The notes: generated by a model not told the origin, from the sequence alone. DNA of 55,170 nucleotides from Rhodospirillaceae bacterium (GCA_002731315.1 PCBG01000002.1:205658-260827), one strand, 5' to 3'. Shown: positions 1-10,011, counted from the stretch's first letter. A program made the numbers and translations.

Positions 1-264
1 ACGACCAACATAGACCGCGCCGTCCCCCGACTGTAAAAGCGCGTCCTGCAGATTCTGCCGCATGTTCTGGTGCGCTGCCTTTGTCGTGGCAAGGAGCTGT
101 TTAGCGAATGCCGCATCGCTGGCACCTGCCATAGCTGACAGGCTTTCCTCAAAAGCCAGCGCATCCAGTGGCGCAACGCCTTCGTCGACAGCCGCACCCA
201 GCGGGTCGATCCATCGCCGCCAGGCCCTTGGCCTTGTGTGTTGGTTTTCGCCTTCTGTCGACAT
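1..264 (-). CDS. glnD: Probable N-terminus of PII uridylyltransferase GlnD (partial, runs off the left edge)
   Basis: An 88-codon open frame starts with ATG 15 nt after the mutS stop, preceded by an AGGATAAAG ribosome-binding site, and continues past the window edge. Only the N-terminal segment is visible; it is helical and contains no catalytic motif, since the nucleotidyltransferase G-[SG]-x-x-R-x-E-x-D signature would lie further downstream. The call rests mainly on position: in many alphaproteobacteria mutS is followed on the same strand by glnD, the bifunctional enzyme that uridylylates and deuridylylates PII in response to glutamine. The N-terminal part of GlnD is poorly conserved, so this could be another gene. 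The tight spacing implies co-transcription with mutS. Confidence 0.45.
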   Translation of the reverse strand, partial: MSTEGENQHTRPRAWRRWIDPLGAAVDEGVAPLDALAFEESLSAMAGASDAAFAKQLLATTKAAHQNMRQNLQDALLQSGDGAVYVGR

Positions 265-279
265 CTTGTCTTTATCCTG

Positions 280-2952
280 TCAGCCGGCATCTGCCTCATC
301 GGCAAGCAGCGCCCGAAGTTCGTAGAGTATTTCCAGCGCGTCGCGCGGCGCCATCAGGTCCGGATTGATTTCTTCCAGACGCATCCTTAACCTATCCTCG
401 GGTGCGAATGGTGGTATATCTGCCGTAAAATCATGGTCGAAAAGCGGCAGGTCCGCTGAAAGCTTTCCAGCATCAATGACACCATGACCCCCTGCTTCCA
501 TTTCACTCAGGAGCGCCTGCGCCCGGCTGATAACCATCGCCGGCAGGCCGGCGAGCCGTGCCACATGCACCCCGTAGGACCGATCGGCCGCCCCGCGGAC
601 AACCTGATGCAGAAAGATGATCTCTCCCTCCCATTCGCGCACCTTCATCGAATGGCAGGATAGGCGTTCAAGGCTGGTGCGCAGGTTGGTAAGCTCGTGA
701 TAATGCGTGGCAAACAATGTGCGGCAACGGTTGCTTTCATGCAGATGTTCCAGCGAGGCCCAGGCGATGGACAGCCCATCGTAGGTGGCGGTCCCGCGTC
801 CGATCTCGTCAAGGATAACGAAGGACCGTTCCGTAGCACGGTTCAGGATGGCGGCTGTCTCGACCATTTCCACCATAAAAGTGGATCTGCCGCGCGCCAG
901 GTCATCGGCCGCACCAACGCGGCTGAAAAGACGGTCAATCACACCAATCCGTGCGCTTTCGGCTGGTACAAACAGGCCAGCCTGCGCCATAATGGCAATA
1001 TGTGCATTCTGCCGCAGAAAGGTTGATTTACCTGCCATGTTGGGGCCTGTGATCAACCAGATATCACCACTATCACCAAGCTGGCAGTCATTTGGGATGA
1101 AACTGTCACCGGCAGGCAGCATGGTCTCTACAACCGTGTGCCGCCCCTTTTCAATGTTCAAACAAACACCGTCGCTGATATCGGGCCGGCAATATTGGCG
1201 GCTTGTGGCCATCACCGCTGCGGAAATAGCAACATCGAGGCGGGCCAATGCAGCCGCCGCACCGGACAGCCCCTCTGCACGCGCCAGTACCATGGCGCGC
1301 AATGTTTCGAAAATATCAAGTTCACGTGCCAGCGCGCGATCCGCCGCCGAGGACATATCCCGTTCAAGTTCTGCCAGTTCTGTGGTTGTGAAACGCACTG
1401 ACTGCGCTGTTGTCTGACGATGGATGAACCGGTCATCCTGCATCAGTTTTTCACCATGCGTGTTGCGCACATCCACATGATAGCCAAGCACATTATTATG
1501 TTTGACTTTCAGCGAAGAAATGCCGGTTGTGGTGCAATATTCCTGTTGCAGGGCGGCGATCAACCGCCGACTTTCGTCACGCAGAAGACGCAATTCATCA
1601 AGGGCCGCATCAAAACCGCTGCGTACAAAGCCCCCATCCCGCGCCAGCAGCGGTAAATCATCCCCCAGCGCGGGCGCCACCTCGTCAGCAAGAGGGGCTG
1701 CTGCCATGATGGAGTCATAGAGACCGGCAAGATCCTCCGGCGGGGCCAGAGCGGCCTGATTCTGGCCTGCCGCTGCCACAAAATCCGAACCAGCCAAAAT
1801 GCCGCGCGCCAATGCATCAAGGTCGCGTGGGCCACCATGCCCCAGCGACAGACGCGAAAGTGCCCGATCGATATCGGGTATCGCTTTCAGGCTGCTGCGA
1901 AGCGTTTCTGACAGATCAGTCGTGGCGGCAAACCATGAAACAAGATCAAGCCGCCGGTTTATGGCTGCAGCGTCCGCCAGGGGTGCTCCGATCCGCTGTG
2001 CCAGCAACCGCGCGCCACCGGCCGTGATCGTCTGGTCAATGGCTGCAAGCAGGCTGCCCTGACGGTTGCCGGACAGGGTGTGGGTAATTTCCAGCGAGCG
2101 ACGCGTTGCCGGATCAATTTCCATGTAGCCGGCCTCGCTGACCGGCTGCAGGTTGCGCAGCCGCGGCAGATTGCCTTTCTGCGTCAGCTCGATATAGGCA
2201 AGAAGCGCCCCTGCCGCACTTGTCATAGACCGTGAAAACCGGCCAAAGCCGTCAAGGCTGGCGATGCCGAAATAGTCGCACAGGGCGCGCTGGCCCGCCG
2301 CGGAGTCAAAAAGCGACGGTGCTTGTTCGGTACACAGGGTGCCATACTGGGCGACCGTATCAGGTATTCTGGCCCCGGCAAGGCTGATCAGCTCGGCCGG
2401 ATTCAACATGGACAGCAACCCTTCCAGCCGCGTCTGGTCCGTTTCCTGCACAGCAAAATCACCTGTCGAAATATCGGCCCAGGCGACCGCCATCGCGTCA
2501 CCCGACCGACCGATCGCCGCAAGATAGTTGTTGGCCCGTGGCACAAGCAGATCATCTTCTGTCAGGGTGCCCGGGGTGAGTATCCGGATGACCTCGCGGC
2601 GCAACGGGCCTTTGCCGCCCCGTTTTTTCTGTTCGTCAGGATCCTCGACCTGCTCACAGATGGCGACCCGGTGACCCGCGCCGATCAACCGCGCGAGATA
2701 CCCGTCAACCGAATGGAAAGGTACGCCGCACATGGGGATGTCATCACCGTCGCTTTTCCCGCGTTTCGTCAGGGTGATGCCAAGCACGGATGCGGCAATT
2801 TCCGCATCCTCGAAGAACATCTCGTAGAAATCGCCCATGCGGTAGAAAAGCAAGCTGTCCGGATGTGCGGACTTGACGCTCAGATACTGGGCAATCATCG
2901 GCGTGGGCGACTTTACTTTTAGCGTCGCAGATGTTGATAATGGCGGCGTCAT
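280..2952 (-). CDS. mutS: DNA mismatch repair protein MutS
   Basis: Binds mismatches and small loops and recruits MutL to start strand-directed repair. The 890-residue length is normal for MutS. The mismatch-reading Phe-x-Glu motif is seen as GDFYEMF at residues 40-46. The C-terminal ATPase carries a Walker A (GPNMAGKST, about residue 634), a Walker B (ILDEIGRGTATYDG, about 709) and the THYHEL switch segment. I chose the ATG at 2952 because it has AAAGG upstream and gives the usual short N-terminus; an in-frame ATG at 2979 would add nine residues. It is divergent from the malic enzyme gene, with 124 bp between start codons that must hold both promoters, and it leads into the probable glnD. 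Confidence 0.97.
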   Translation of the reverse strand: MTPPLSTSATLKVKSPTPMIAQYLSVKSAHPDSLLFYRMGDFYEMFFEDAEIAASVLGITLTKRGKSDGDDIPMCGVPFHSVDGYLARLIGAGHRVAICEQVEDPDEQKKRGGKGPLRREVIRILTPGTLTEDDLLVPRANNYLAAIGRSGDAMAVAWADISTGDFAVQETDQTRLEGLLSMLNPAELISLAGARIPDTVAQYGTLCTEQAPSLFDSAAGQRALCDYFGIASLDGFGRFSRSMTSAAGALLAYIELTQKGNLPRLRNLQPVSEAGYMEIDPATRRSLEITHTLSGNRQGSLLAAIDQTITAGGARLLAQRIGAPLADAAAINRRLDLVSWFAATTDLSETLRSSLKAIPDIDRALSRLSLGHGGPRDLDALARGILAGSDFVAAAGQNQAALAPPEDLAGLYDSIMAAAPLADEVAPALGDDLPLLARDGGFVRSGFDAALDELRLLRDESRRLIAALQQEYCTTTGISSLKVKHNNVLGYHVDVRNTHGEKLMQDDRFIHRQTTAQSVRFTTTELAELERDMSSAADRALARELDIFETLRAMVLARAEGLSGAAAALARLDVAISAAVMATSRQYCRPDISDGVCLNIEKGRHTVVETMLPAGDSFIPNDCQLGDSGDIWLITGPNMAGKSTFLRQNAHIAIMAQAGLFVPAESARIGVIDRLFSRVGAADDLARGRSTFMVEMVETAAILNRATERSFVILDEIGRGTATYDGLSIAWASLEHLHESNRCRTLFATHYHELTNLRTSLERLSCHSMKVREWEGEIIFLHQVVRGAADRSYGVHVARLAGLPAMVISRAQALLSEMEAGGHGVIDAGKLSADLPLFDHDFTADIPPFAPEDRLRMRLEEINPDLMAPRDALEILYELRALLADEADAG

Positions 2953-3076
2953 GGCGGACCTTTTATATGGAGCTAACATGATAGCAAGACATAAACGAGA
3001 TGGTATCTAATTCCGGAACTGTTTCAGGTTTCGGAAATGATTCACCCTCCACCGCATAAGGGGCAGCACGCGCGCC

Positions 3077-5341
3077 ATGAGCAAGAAGATAAACAAACTT
3101 GACCAGGAAGCCCTCGCGTTCCATGCAAATGGCCGTCCCGGCAAGCTGGAAATAACCGCGACCAAACCACTTATGAGCCAGCATGATCTGTCACTGGCCT
3201 ATTCACCCGGCGTTGCGGCACCTTGCCTTGAAATCGCAGAAAACGCCGATGCCGCCTATGACTACACAGCCAAGGGAAACCTCATCGCTGTTATATCGAA
3301 TGGCACAGCTGTTCTGGGCCTTGGGGATATTGGCGCTGCCGCCTCCAAGCCAGTCATGGAAGGCAAAGCCGTCCTGTTCAAGAAATTTGCTGATATCGAC
3401 GGGCTCGATCTCGAGGTGGACACGGCCGATACTGATCGTTTCATCGACACAGTGGCGACGCTGGCACCTACCTTTGGTGGCATCAATCTTGAAGACATCA
3501 AGTCGCCGGAATGTTTCATCATCGAGCAACAGCTTCGCGAACGGCTGGACATCCCAGTATTCCATGATGACCAGCACGGCACAGCCATCATTGCCGCCGC
3601 CGGCCTGATCAATGCCCTGCACCTCACAGGCCGGGACTTCAAGAATGTGAAAGTTGTTTCTAACGGCGCGGGTGCGGCATCCATTGCCTGTGTTGAGCTC
3701 ATCAAATCCATGGGGGTGCCGCATGATAATGTCATTCTCGTCGATCGCGCCGGTGTGATCTTCAAGGGCCGCGAAGAATCGATGAACCAGTGGAAATCAG
3801 CGCATGCGGCAAAAACCGATGCGCGGACGCTGGAAGACGCCATGAAAGGCGCTGATATCTTCCTTGGTCTGTCTGTTGCCGGTGCATTGAGCGCATCGAT
3901 AGTTGAAACGATGGCGGACAAACCAATCATCTTCGCAATGGCCAACCCTGTTCCTGAAATCATGCCGCAAGAGGCAAAATCCGTACGCCCGGATGCCATC
4001 ATCGCCACTGGCCGGTCAGACTTTCCGAACCAGGTGAATAATGTTCTCGGGTTTCCCTATATCTTCCGCGGCGCACTCGATGTACGGGCCAGCAAAATCA
4101 ATGAGGAAATGAAAATCGCAGCCGCGGAGGCGATTGCCATACTGGCACGCGAGGATGTACCGGATGCTGTTGCCGATGCCTATGGCGGTGAAGCGCTGCA
4201 ATATGGTACCGATTACATCATCCCGGCACCTTTTGACCCGCGCCTGATTTCGGCAGTGTCGTCCGCAGTGGCCGAGGCGGCGATGAAAAGCGGCGTCGCC
4301 AGAAAGCCGATCGAGGACCTGTCCCGGTATCGCCGGCAGCTGTCGGCACGCCTTGATCCCACCGCATCCACATTGCAGGTGATTTTCGACCGGATCAGCG
4401 CGCAGAAGAAGCGTGTCGTCTTTGCCGAGGGTGAGGAGGAAAAAGTCATTCGTGCGGCGCTGTCGTTCCGTAATGCGGGGTATGGTGATCCCATCCTTGT
4501 TGGTCGCGAAAGCCGCATTCGCGAAACAATAGAAAGGCTGGGGCTGGAAGGTGCGGAAGATCTGCCCGTTACCAATGCCAAGATATCCGGCCATAATGAA
4601 AGCTATATCGATTTCATGTATGCGCGGCTGCAAAGAAAGGGTGCGCTGCGCCGCGACTGCCAGCGCATGGTGAATCTTGATCGCAATGTGTTCGGGGCCT
4701 GCATGGTTCTGAAGGGACATGCCGATGCGATGGTGACCGGCGTGACACGATCATTCAAGCCAAGCTTTGACCATGTCACCCGTGCCATCTCGCCCGAGGA
4801 AGGCAAGGATTTCGTGGCAACATCGATGATCGTGTCACGCGGGCGTACAGTCTTTATCGGGGATGTTTCGGTGCATGAGCGTCCGAATGGTGAGCAGATT
4901 GCCGATATTGCAGAAGCCATTGCCGGCAAGGCAAGGCAGATGGGCCACACCCCGCGCGTAGCTATCCTGTCCTTTACCAATTTCGGTAGCCCGGGTTCGG
5001 AGATTGCCGACGAGGCGCGGCGGGCCATCGAGATTCTGGACAACCGCAAACCTGACTTCGAATATGATGGCGAGATGTCTGCGAATGTCGCGCTTGATTA
5101 CGAACTGATGCATCAGCGCTATCCATTCTGCCGACTGTCCGGTCCGGCAAATATCCTGGTGATGCCGGGGCTGCATTCGGCAAACATCTCTTTCGAGCTG
5201 ATCCAGAACCTGACTGAAGGTGCGGTCATAGGGCCAATCATGCTCGGCGCTGAAAAACCATTTCAGATCGTGCAGATGGGGGCTTCGGTCACCGATCTTG
5301 TGCAGGCAGCGGCCTTTGCCGCCTACGAGGCATTACGTTAG
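3077..5341 (+). CDS. maeB: NADP-type malic enzyme with C-terminal phosphotransacetylase-like domain (MaeB type)
   Basis: Oxidatively decarboxylates malate to pyruvate, supplying NADPH and pyruvate. The 754-residue length matches the large hybrid malic enzymes common in alphaproteobacteria. Residues 1-430 hold the malic domain: NGTAVLGLGDIG at 75-86, GINLEDIKSPECF at 135-147, VFHDDQHGTA at 161-170, and an NAD(P)-binding VVSNGAGAAS near 193. From about residue 445 (RVVFAEGEEEKVIRAAL) to the end is a phosphate acetyltransferase-like domain. In characterised homologues that domain is regulatory, responding to acetyl-CoA, rather than an active Pta; this is family knowledge, not visible here. The coenzyme preference (NAD or NADP) is not decided by the motifs I can read. 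The stop codon overlaps the convergent kinase gene by 4 nt (TTAG). Confidence 0.93.
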   Translation: MSKKINKLDQEALAFHANGRPGKLEITATKPLMSQHDLSLAYSPGVAAPCLEIAENADAAYDYTAKGNLIAVISNGTAVLGLGDIGAAASKPVMEGKAVLFKKFADIDGLDLEVDTADTDRFIDTVATLAPTFGGINLEDIKSPECFIIEQQLRERLDIPVFHDDQHGTAIIAAAGLINALHLTGRDFKNVKVVSNGAGAASIACVELIKSMGVPHDNVILVDRAGVIFKGREESMNQWKSAHAAKTDARTLEDAMKGADIFLGLSVAGALSASIVETMADKPIIFAMANPVPEIMPQEAKSVRPDAIIATGRSDFPNQVNNVLGFPYIFRGALDVRASKINEEMKIAAAEAIAILAREDVPDAVADAYGGEALQYGTDYIIPAPFDPRLISAVSSAVAEAAMKSGVARKPIEDLSRYRRQLSARLDPTASTLQVIFDRISAQKKRVVFAEGEEEKVIRAALSFRNAGYGDPILVGRESRIRETIERLGLEGAEDLPVTNAKISGHNESYIDFMYARLQRKGALRRDCQRMVNLDRNVFGACMVLKGHADAMVTGVTRSFKPSFDHVTRAISPEEGKDFVATSMIVSRGRTVFIGDVSVHERPNGEQIADIAEAIAGKARQMGHTPRVAILSFTNFGSPGSEIADEARRAIEILDNRKPDFEYDGEMSANVALDYELMHQRYPFCRLSGPANILVMPGLHSANISFELIQNLTEGAVIGPIMLGAEKPFQIVQMGASVTDLVQAAAFAAYEALR

Positions 5342-6324
5342 AGATCCGCAGCCGCAAAAAGGGCGGCCAGGTCCTGATCAGGGCGGGCACCGATATGCGA
5401 AATGACCTCACCAGCAGCAATACTGGCAATTACACCAGACTGACGCACTGAATAACCGTTGGTGCGACCGTAAAGATAACCCGAAGCGAACAGATCCCCG
5501 GCGCCTGTTGTATCGGCAACAGCGCCAAGCGGCATTGCTGGAATCTCGTGCCTGTCATCGCCGCAACCGACAAAGGCACCATCCGCACCGCGGGTGATGA
5601 TGACTTCATCAACTTTACCGCAGAGCAAATCGCGTGCAGCGTCACCAGATGTCTCGCACAGGCTTGCCACCTCATCCTCATTCGCAAACAGAATATCAAC
5701 ATGGTCATGGCAGAATTTTGAGAGCGCCTCACGATGTCGCTCTGCACACCATGGATCGGACAGGGACAGTGAGATTTGCTTGTCGTAATGGGCCGCCATT
5801 GTAACCGCCTGTCCAAAGATATCTGGACCGGCTGGCGCATCAAACAGATAACCCTCAAGATAAATCACCTCAGAGGCAGCAACATCCTCGGCACGGATAT
5901 CATCTGGCTGAAATTCAATACATGCCCCGAGATAGGTGTTCATCGAACGTGATGCATCAGGGGTCACCAGAATGATGGAACTTGCGGTTGGCGCGCCATT
6001 GGGCTGCGGGTCAGCCTCGAAATGCACCCCTGCTGCCCGAATATCATTGATGAAACCATGGCCAAGGGCGTCATTATGAACGCGGCCTGCAAACCCTGCC
6101 GTGCCTCCGAGCGCAACAATACCAACCGCCGTATTTGCGGCTGACCCGCCGGAAATCTCACGCGGCGATTCAAGCGCCGCGTAAAGTTGTGCGGAACGTT
6201 CGGCATCGACAAGGTTCATCATACCCTTGCCAATTTCCTGTGATTTCAGAAATTCATTCTCGCAGCGGGCGAAAATATCAACGATAGCATTGCCCACCGT
6301 CAGAACATTCATCTTTGGAGACAT
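5338..6324 (-). CDS. PfkB-family carbohydrate kinase, adenosine-kinase-like
   Basis: An ATP-dependent kinase of the ribokinase/PfkB superfamily. It has the N-terminal GNAIVDIFA strand, the glycine-rich substrate loop (EISGGSAANTAVG, near residue 57) and the C-terminal signature DTTGAGDLFASGYL, which holds the catalytic Asp and the anion hole. Length (328 residues) and the opening resemble alphaproteobacterial proteins annotated as adenosine kinase, but superfamily substrates cannot be told from motifs alone. The ATG at 6324 is preferred because GAGGG lies just upstream; a longer reading to 6390 has no such site. The nucleoside-salvage block a few kilobases downstream makes a nucleoside or ribose-type substrate plausible. 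It ends convergently with the malic enzyme gene, sharing 4 nt. Confidence 0.85.
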   Translation of the reverse strand: MSPKMNVLTVGNAIVDIFARCENEFLKSQEIGKGMMNLVDAERSAQLYAALESPREISGGSAANTAVGIVALGGTAGFAGRVHNDALGHGFINDIRAAGVHFEADPQPNGAPTASSIILVTPDASRSMNTYLGACIEFQPDDIRAEDVAASEVIYLEGYLFDAPAGPDIFGQAVTMAAHYDKQISLSLSDPWCAERHREALSKFCHDHVDILFANEDEVASLCETSGDAARDLLCGKVDEVIITRGADGAFVGCGDDRHEIPAMPLGAVADTTGAGDLFASGYLYGRTNGYSVRQSGVIASIAAGEVISHIGARPDQDLAALFAAADL

Positions 6325-6510
6325 CAAACCCTCATCTGGGTGCAAAGTACACACGGACGGGACCGTAATGAAGTCCTGCATCTGCGGCAAGGTTTAACTA
6401 TAAACATCGCGCAGGACGTTCAGAAACGGGCATTATCTGTTTGCCTGAATGTGACTCTCGTCTATTGTGCGCGCACCCTCGTATCCTGTTTTCGTTACGG
6501 CGCATCTGTC

Positions 6511-7329
6511 ATGAACGCACATCTAAAAACGATCTTTCTTGGTGGATCGGTGCTGCTTGTTGCGGCTTGCCAGACCACGCTGCCTGATGTCGGGTCGCCT
6601 GCAATCACAACATCGGCCCATTCGCTGCTGTCGTCGGCCGAAGACAAGACAGTCCCAATCACGACATCAGCCAATCCCGTTACCGAAGATACCGGCGCAT
6701 CTGAAACCGCATCCGCCGAAACGGATAACACCAAACAGGCAAATACCGTTGCCGGCAACGCGGCTGATGGCGACGCGGTGACATCACTACGGTCAGAGCA
6801 AGCGTTCAATTCAGAATTCGCTATCGACTCGAAGCCAGCTACAGCGATCCCGGCCAAGCGCGCAGAAGCGATGCCACTTCCAGCGGACCAGACGCAGGGC
6901 AAGGAAGCTGCACCAGTCAATGATACGCCCGCGGCAAACACCGCGGACACCATTGACAAAGCCTTTGATGTTGCCGCCGGGACCCTGACCCCGCCGCCCA
7001 CACCACCCGAAGCTGCGCCAGAGATATCAGAGCCGAAACCTGCCCCGCCACCCGCAGAGTTTGAGCCGGCATCCGTTGTCGGCCTGTCAGCTGATCAGCT
7101 TGAGGCACGGTTTGGCACAGCCGATTTGTTGCGCCGCGAAGGCACCTCCGAAGTCTGGCAGTACCGTTTGTCAGCCTGTGTTGTGGATTATTTCGTCTAT
7201 CCGGATGGGGCTGGAATCAGGAAAATTGTGGCCTGGGACTGGCGCGCGCCTGTTCTCTCAGTAGATATCGATGCGCTGAAATGTAGGCAGGATCTCGCCA
7301 TCCGCGACCAGGAAACCAGCCAGGGCTAG
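6511..7329 (+). CDS. Predicted lipoprotein with Ala/Thr-rich linker, unknown function
   Basis: A 272-residue secreted protein. The N-terminus is a lipoprotein signal ending in LLVAAC with Cys20 as the lipid-attachment residue. Residues about 25-180 are a low-complexity Ala/Thr/Ser/Pro linker. The last about 90 residues form a compact domain beginning near VVGLSADQLEARFG and including SEVWQYRLSACVVDYFVYPDG, a pattern I recognise loosely from short alphaproteobacterial envelope proteins of unknown role. An upstream in-frame extension to 6340 would bury the signal peptide and overlap the divergent kinase promoter region, so the ATG directly before NAHLK is chosen. The CTAG at the stop is shared with the convergent nth gene. 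Confidence 0.75.
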   Translation: MNAHLKTIFLGGSVLLVAACQTTLPDVGSPAITTSAHSLLSSAEDKTVPITTSANPVTEDTGASETASAETDNTKQANTVAGNAADGDAVTSLRSEQAFNSEFAIDSKPATAIPAKRAEAMPLPADQTQGKEAAPVNDTPAANTADTIDKAFDVAAGTLTPPPTPPEAAPEISEPKPAPPPAEFEPASVVGLSADQLEARFGTADLLRREGTSEVWQYRLSACVVDYFVYPDGAGIRKIVAWDWRAPVLSVDIDALKCRQDLAIRDQETSQG

Positions 7330-7985
7330 GCTGTCTTTTCCCTGAACCGGCAGAATTCAATAATGACACAATCGGCACAGTCGGGCTTGCGTGCCTTACA
7401 GATGTAGCGGCCATGTAGGATCAACCAGTGATGCGCCCCTTTCTTCCATTTTTCGGGCACTCGACGAAGTAATTCTGCCTCTACAGCATCCGGCGTCTTG
7501 CCAGGGCCCATACCGGTGCGGTTTCCAACGCGGAAAATATGTGTATCCACGGCGATTGTGGGATGGCCGAAGGCTTCATTCAAAACAACATTGGCTGTCT
7601 TTCGCCCGACGCCGGGCAAGGCCTCCAGCGCACCACGGTCTTCTGGCACCTGACTGTCATGTGTTTCGATCAGAATTTCTGACAGCCTGTGGACATTCTT
7701 TGCCTTCATATTGAAAAGTCCAATCGTGCGGATGTGATGGGCAATCCCATCAACACCCAATGCGACCATTTTTTCAGGCGTGTCCGCCACGGCAAACAAC
7801 CCGCTCGTCGCGCGATTGACGCTAATATCTGTTGCCTGTGCAGACAAAACCACCGCGACAAGCAATGTGTAGGGGCTGGAGAATTCCAGTTCTGTTTGTG
7901 GGTTGGGTGATCTGGCCGACAGTCGGGTAAAGCATGCCTCAATATCGGCAAGCCTCATTTTGCGTGGCCGCGGTGATGAGCACAT
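7326..7985 (-). CDS. nth: Endonuclease III (bifunctional DNA glycosylase/AP lyase)
   Basis: Removes oxidised pyrimidines and cleaves abasic sites in base-excision repair. The 219-residue protein has the helix-hairpin-helix LPGVGRKTANVVL with the catalytic lysine at K129, the catalytic aspartate at D147 (AVDTHIFRV) and a C-terminal 4Fe-4S motif C196-x6-C203-x2-C206-x5-C212, the same spacing as in E. coli Nth. A GGGAGA site lies upstream of the start. It is convergent with the lipoprotein gene, sharing the CTAG stop, and divergent from the ribokinase-like gene. Confidence 0.96.
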   Translation of the reverse strand: MCSSPRPRKMRLADIEACFTRLSARSPNPQTELEFSSPYTLLVAVVLSAQATDISVNRATSGLFAVADTPEKMVALGVDGIAHHIRTIGLFNMKAKNVHRLSEILIETHDSQVPEDRGALEALPGVGRKTANVVLNEAFGHPTIAVDTHIFRVGNRTGMGPGKTPDAVEAELLRRVPEKWKKGAHHWLILHGRYICKARKPDCADCVIIEFCRFREKTA

Positions 7986-8096
7986 CGCTATTATCTCCCT
8001 CGGGTCTTCTGCATCGAAAAATGCTGGACGATCGACAGCTTTGCCCTAATCTCACTTAGTATCTAACTGGCTGATTGCGAGTGGTGACGACCAAAT

Positions 8097-8972
8097 ATGA
8101 CAGTCTTTAATCTTGGTTCAATTAATATCGACCTGTTCTATCAGGTTCCACATTTCCCAGGAGCCGGGGAAACGCTGATGACACTCGGGCACGCCCGCAT
8201 GCTTGGCGGCAAGGGCGCCAACCAATCTATTGCACTGGCCCGTGCCGGCATGGATGTCCTGCATCTTGGTGCTAGTAGCGCTGAAGACAGCTGGTTGCGC
8301 AATGAGCTTGAAGATGCGGGCGTCAATATTGCCCACATTCAGGACAGCGACCATGCCAGCGGGCACGCCATCGTATCGGTGGATATGGAAGGCGAGAATC
8401 AGATTCTGCTATCGCCCGGTGCCAATCGCGAAATTGACATGGACAGCGCCTGTGCTGCACTGGATCAGGCACAGGACGGTGATTGGGCATTGCTGCAGAA
8501 CGAAACTAACGGGGCTGACACGTTCGTAGCCGCAGCGCGCGCAAAGGGGCTTAAACTTGCCTATAGCGCAGCACCCTTTGATTCAGATATCGTTCTGGGC
8601 TTGTTGCCACATACAGACCTTCTTGTCGTCAATGAAGGTGAGGCGACGGCGCTTGGTGCTGCAATTGGAAAGCCCGTCGAGGCGGCGGGTCTGCCACATC
8701 TGGTAATAACACTTGGTGGGGCTGGTGCCAGCTATTACGGCATTGATGGAGACATCAAACAGCCTGCCTTTGCGGTTAACGTTGTTGATACGACCGGTGC
8801 AGGTGACTGCTATCTGGGCTATCTTCTGGCCGGCATCGCGGCTGGCAGGACAACAGAACGTTGCATGGCTGAGGCAGCGGCGGCAGCGGCCATTCATGTG
8901 ACCCGGCCCGGTGCAGGGGCCGCCATACCCATCCGCGCCGAAGTTGATGCTTTCCTTGAAAAGACCGGCTGA
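8097..8972 (+). CDS. rbsK: Ribokinase-like PfkB-family kinase
   Basis: A 291-residue sugar kinase. PfkB signature 1 is seen in GHARMLGGKGANQSIALARAG (second half from GGKGANQ, near residue 39), and signature 2 is VVDTTGAGDCYLGYL near residue 228. The GGKGANQ form is typical of ribokinases, which phosphorylate ribose at O-5 to feed the pentose-phosphate pathway. The adjacent downstream gene is a nucleoside hydrolase, whose product is free ribose, so ribokinase activity makes metabolic sense here. That specificity is inference from motif and neighbour. It is slightly short for RbsK (usually about 300-310), so a related pentose or nucleoside kinase cannot be excluded. Confidence 0.8.
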   Translation: MTVFNLGSINIDLFYQVPHFPGAGETLMTLGHARMLGGKGANQSIALARAGMDVLHLGASSAEDSWLRNELEDAGVNIAHIQDSDHASGHAIVSVDMEGENQILLSPGANREIDMDSACAALDQAQDGDWALLQNETNGADTFVAAARAKGLKLAYSAAPFDSDIVLGLLPHTDLLVVNEGEATALGAAIGKPVEAAGLPHLVITLGGAGASYYGIDGDIKQPAFAVNVVDTTGAGDCYLGYLLAGIAAGRTTERCMAEAAAAAAIHVTRPGAGAAIPIRAEVDAFLEKTG

Positions 8973-9034
8973 TTCCCTGTCTGCCAACTATCGTGCCGGA
9001 ATTATCCTTTCGTTTATGTAGAATTTGGTACCGA

Positions 9035-9988
9035 GTGACACAGAAACTTATAATTGATACCGACCCCGGCATTGATGACGCGATGGCCATCCATCTGGCT
9101 TTTGCTGACAGTCGTATTAATGTCATTGGCATGACGACGATTTTTGGCAATGTCACAACGGCGCAAGCGACACGCAACGCGTTATATCTTGCCGAAATGG
9201 CACATTATGACCTGCCGGTGGCTAAAGGTGCCACTGTGCCGCGGCACCGTAACGGAGCGCCACCCGCCGATTTTGTTCATGGTAGTGAAGGGTTTGGCGA
9301 CCTGCCAGCCATGCAGCCAGCTGGCAAACCTGACAGCCGCAATGCTGCCCGGTTCCTGTGCGAAAGCTGCGCAGCACACCCGGGCGAGGTGATAATCTGC
9401 GCCGTTGGCCCGCTGACAAATCTTGCGGCTGCCCTAGATCATGACACGTCTATTACACAGACGGTCAAGCGCGTGGTTGTGATGGGCGGCAGCGCAGCGC
9501 GGCATGGCAATGTTAGCGACTGCGCTGAGGCCAATATATGGAATGACCCGGACGCGGCAGATGCTGTTTTCGGCGCTGACTGGGATGTCACCATGGTGGG
9601 GCTGGATGTCACCGAAAAAACACAATGCACGCCGGCGAATTTTGCCAAGCTGGCAGAAGCGGCGCCGATCATTGGAGGCTTTCTAGAAAAAGCATCACGG
9701 TTTTATTTTGACTTTCATGAAGCAAAGACGGGCAAACGAAGCTGCTTCATGCATGACCCGTCAGCGATTATTGCTGTCACTGATCCCGACCTGTTTGGTT
9801 ATGAGCGGCACCCGATCACCGTTGTCTGCTCGGGAAACGAAATTGGTCGGACCGTTACCAATCCAAAGGCCGATCGACGGGGCACTCAAATTGCCATGAC
9901 AGTCGACAGCCGGACTGTAGGTGAGATATTCATGAGATATGTTGCTGCTGCAGACGACATGGCCGACGCTCGCGAGAAAATGGCCTAA
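9035..9988 (+). CDS. Inosine-uridine preferring nucleoside hydrolase family protein
   Basis: Hydrolyses N-ribosidic bonds of nucleosides to ribose and a free base. The calcium- and ribose-binding DTDPGIDDAMA motif follows the start directly (residues 7-17), with VVVMGGSA in the middle, NIWNDPDAADAVF further on, and the conserved Asp in MHDPSAII. The GTG at 9035 is preferred because family members begin just before the IIDTDPG strand; a second GTG at 8993 is possible and neither has a strong ribosome-binding site. The length of 317 residues is usual. It lies between a ribokinase-like kinase and a 2-oxoglutarate oxygenase. Whether purine or pyrimidine nucleosides are preferred is not readable. 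Confidence 0.9.
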   Translation: MTQKLIIDTDPGIDDAMAIHLAFADSRINVIGMTTIFGNVTTAQATRNALYLAEMAHYDLPVAKGATVPRHRNGAPPADFVHGSEGFGDLPAMQPAGKPDSRNAARFLCESCAAHPGEVIICAVGPLTNLAAALDHDTSITQTVKRVVVMGGSAARHGNVSDCAEANIWNDPDAADAVFGADWDVTMVGLDVTEKTQCTPANFAKLAEAAPIIGGFLEKASRFYFDFHEAKTGKRSCFMHDPSAIIAVTDPDLFGYERHPITVVCSGNEIGRTVTNPKADRRGTQIAMTVDSRTVGEIFMRYVAAADDMADAREKMA

Positions 9989-10011
9989 CAGAACAAAGCC
10001 TGGAGGAATAA

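Noticed and set aside
9035..9988. Whether the nucleoside hydrolase starts at GTG 8993
   Set aside because: It would add 14 residues not expected in the family; kept as an alternative only.
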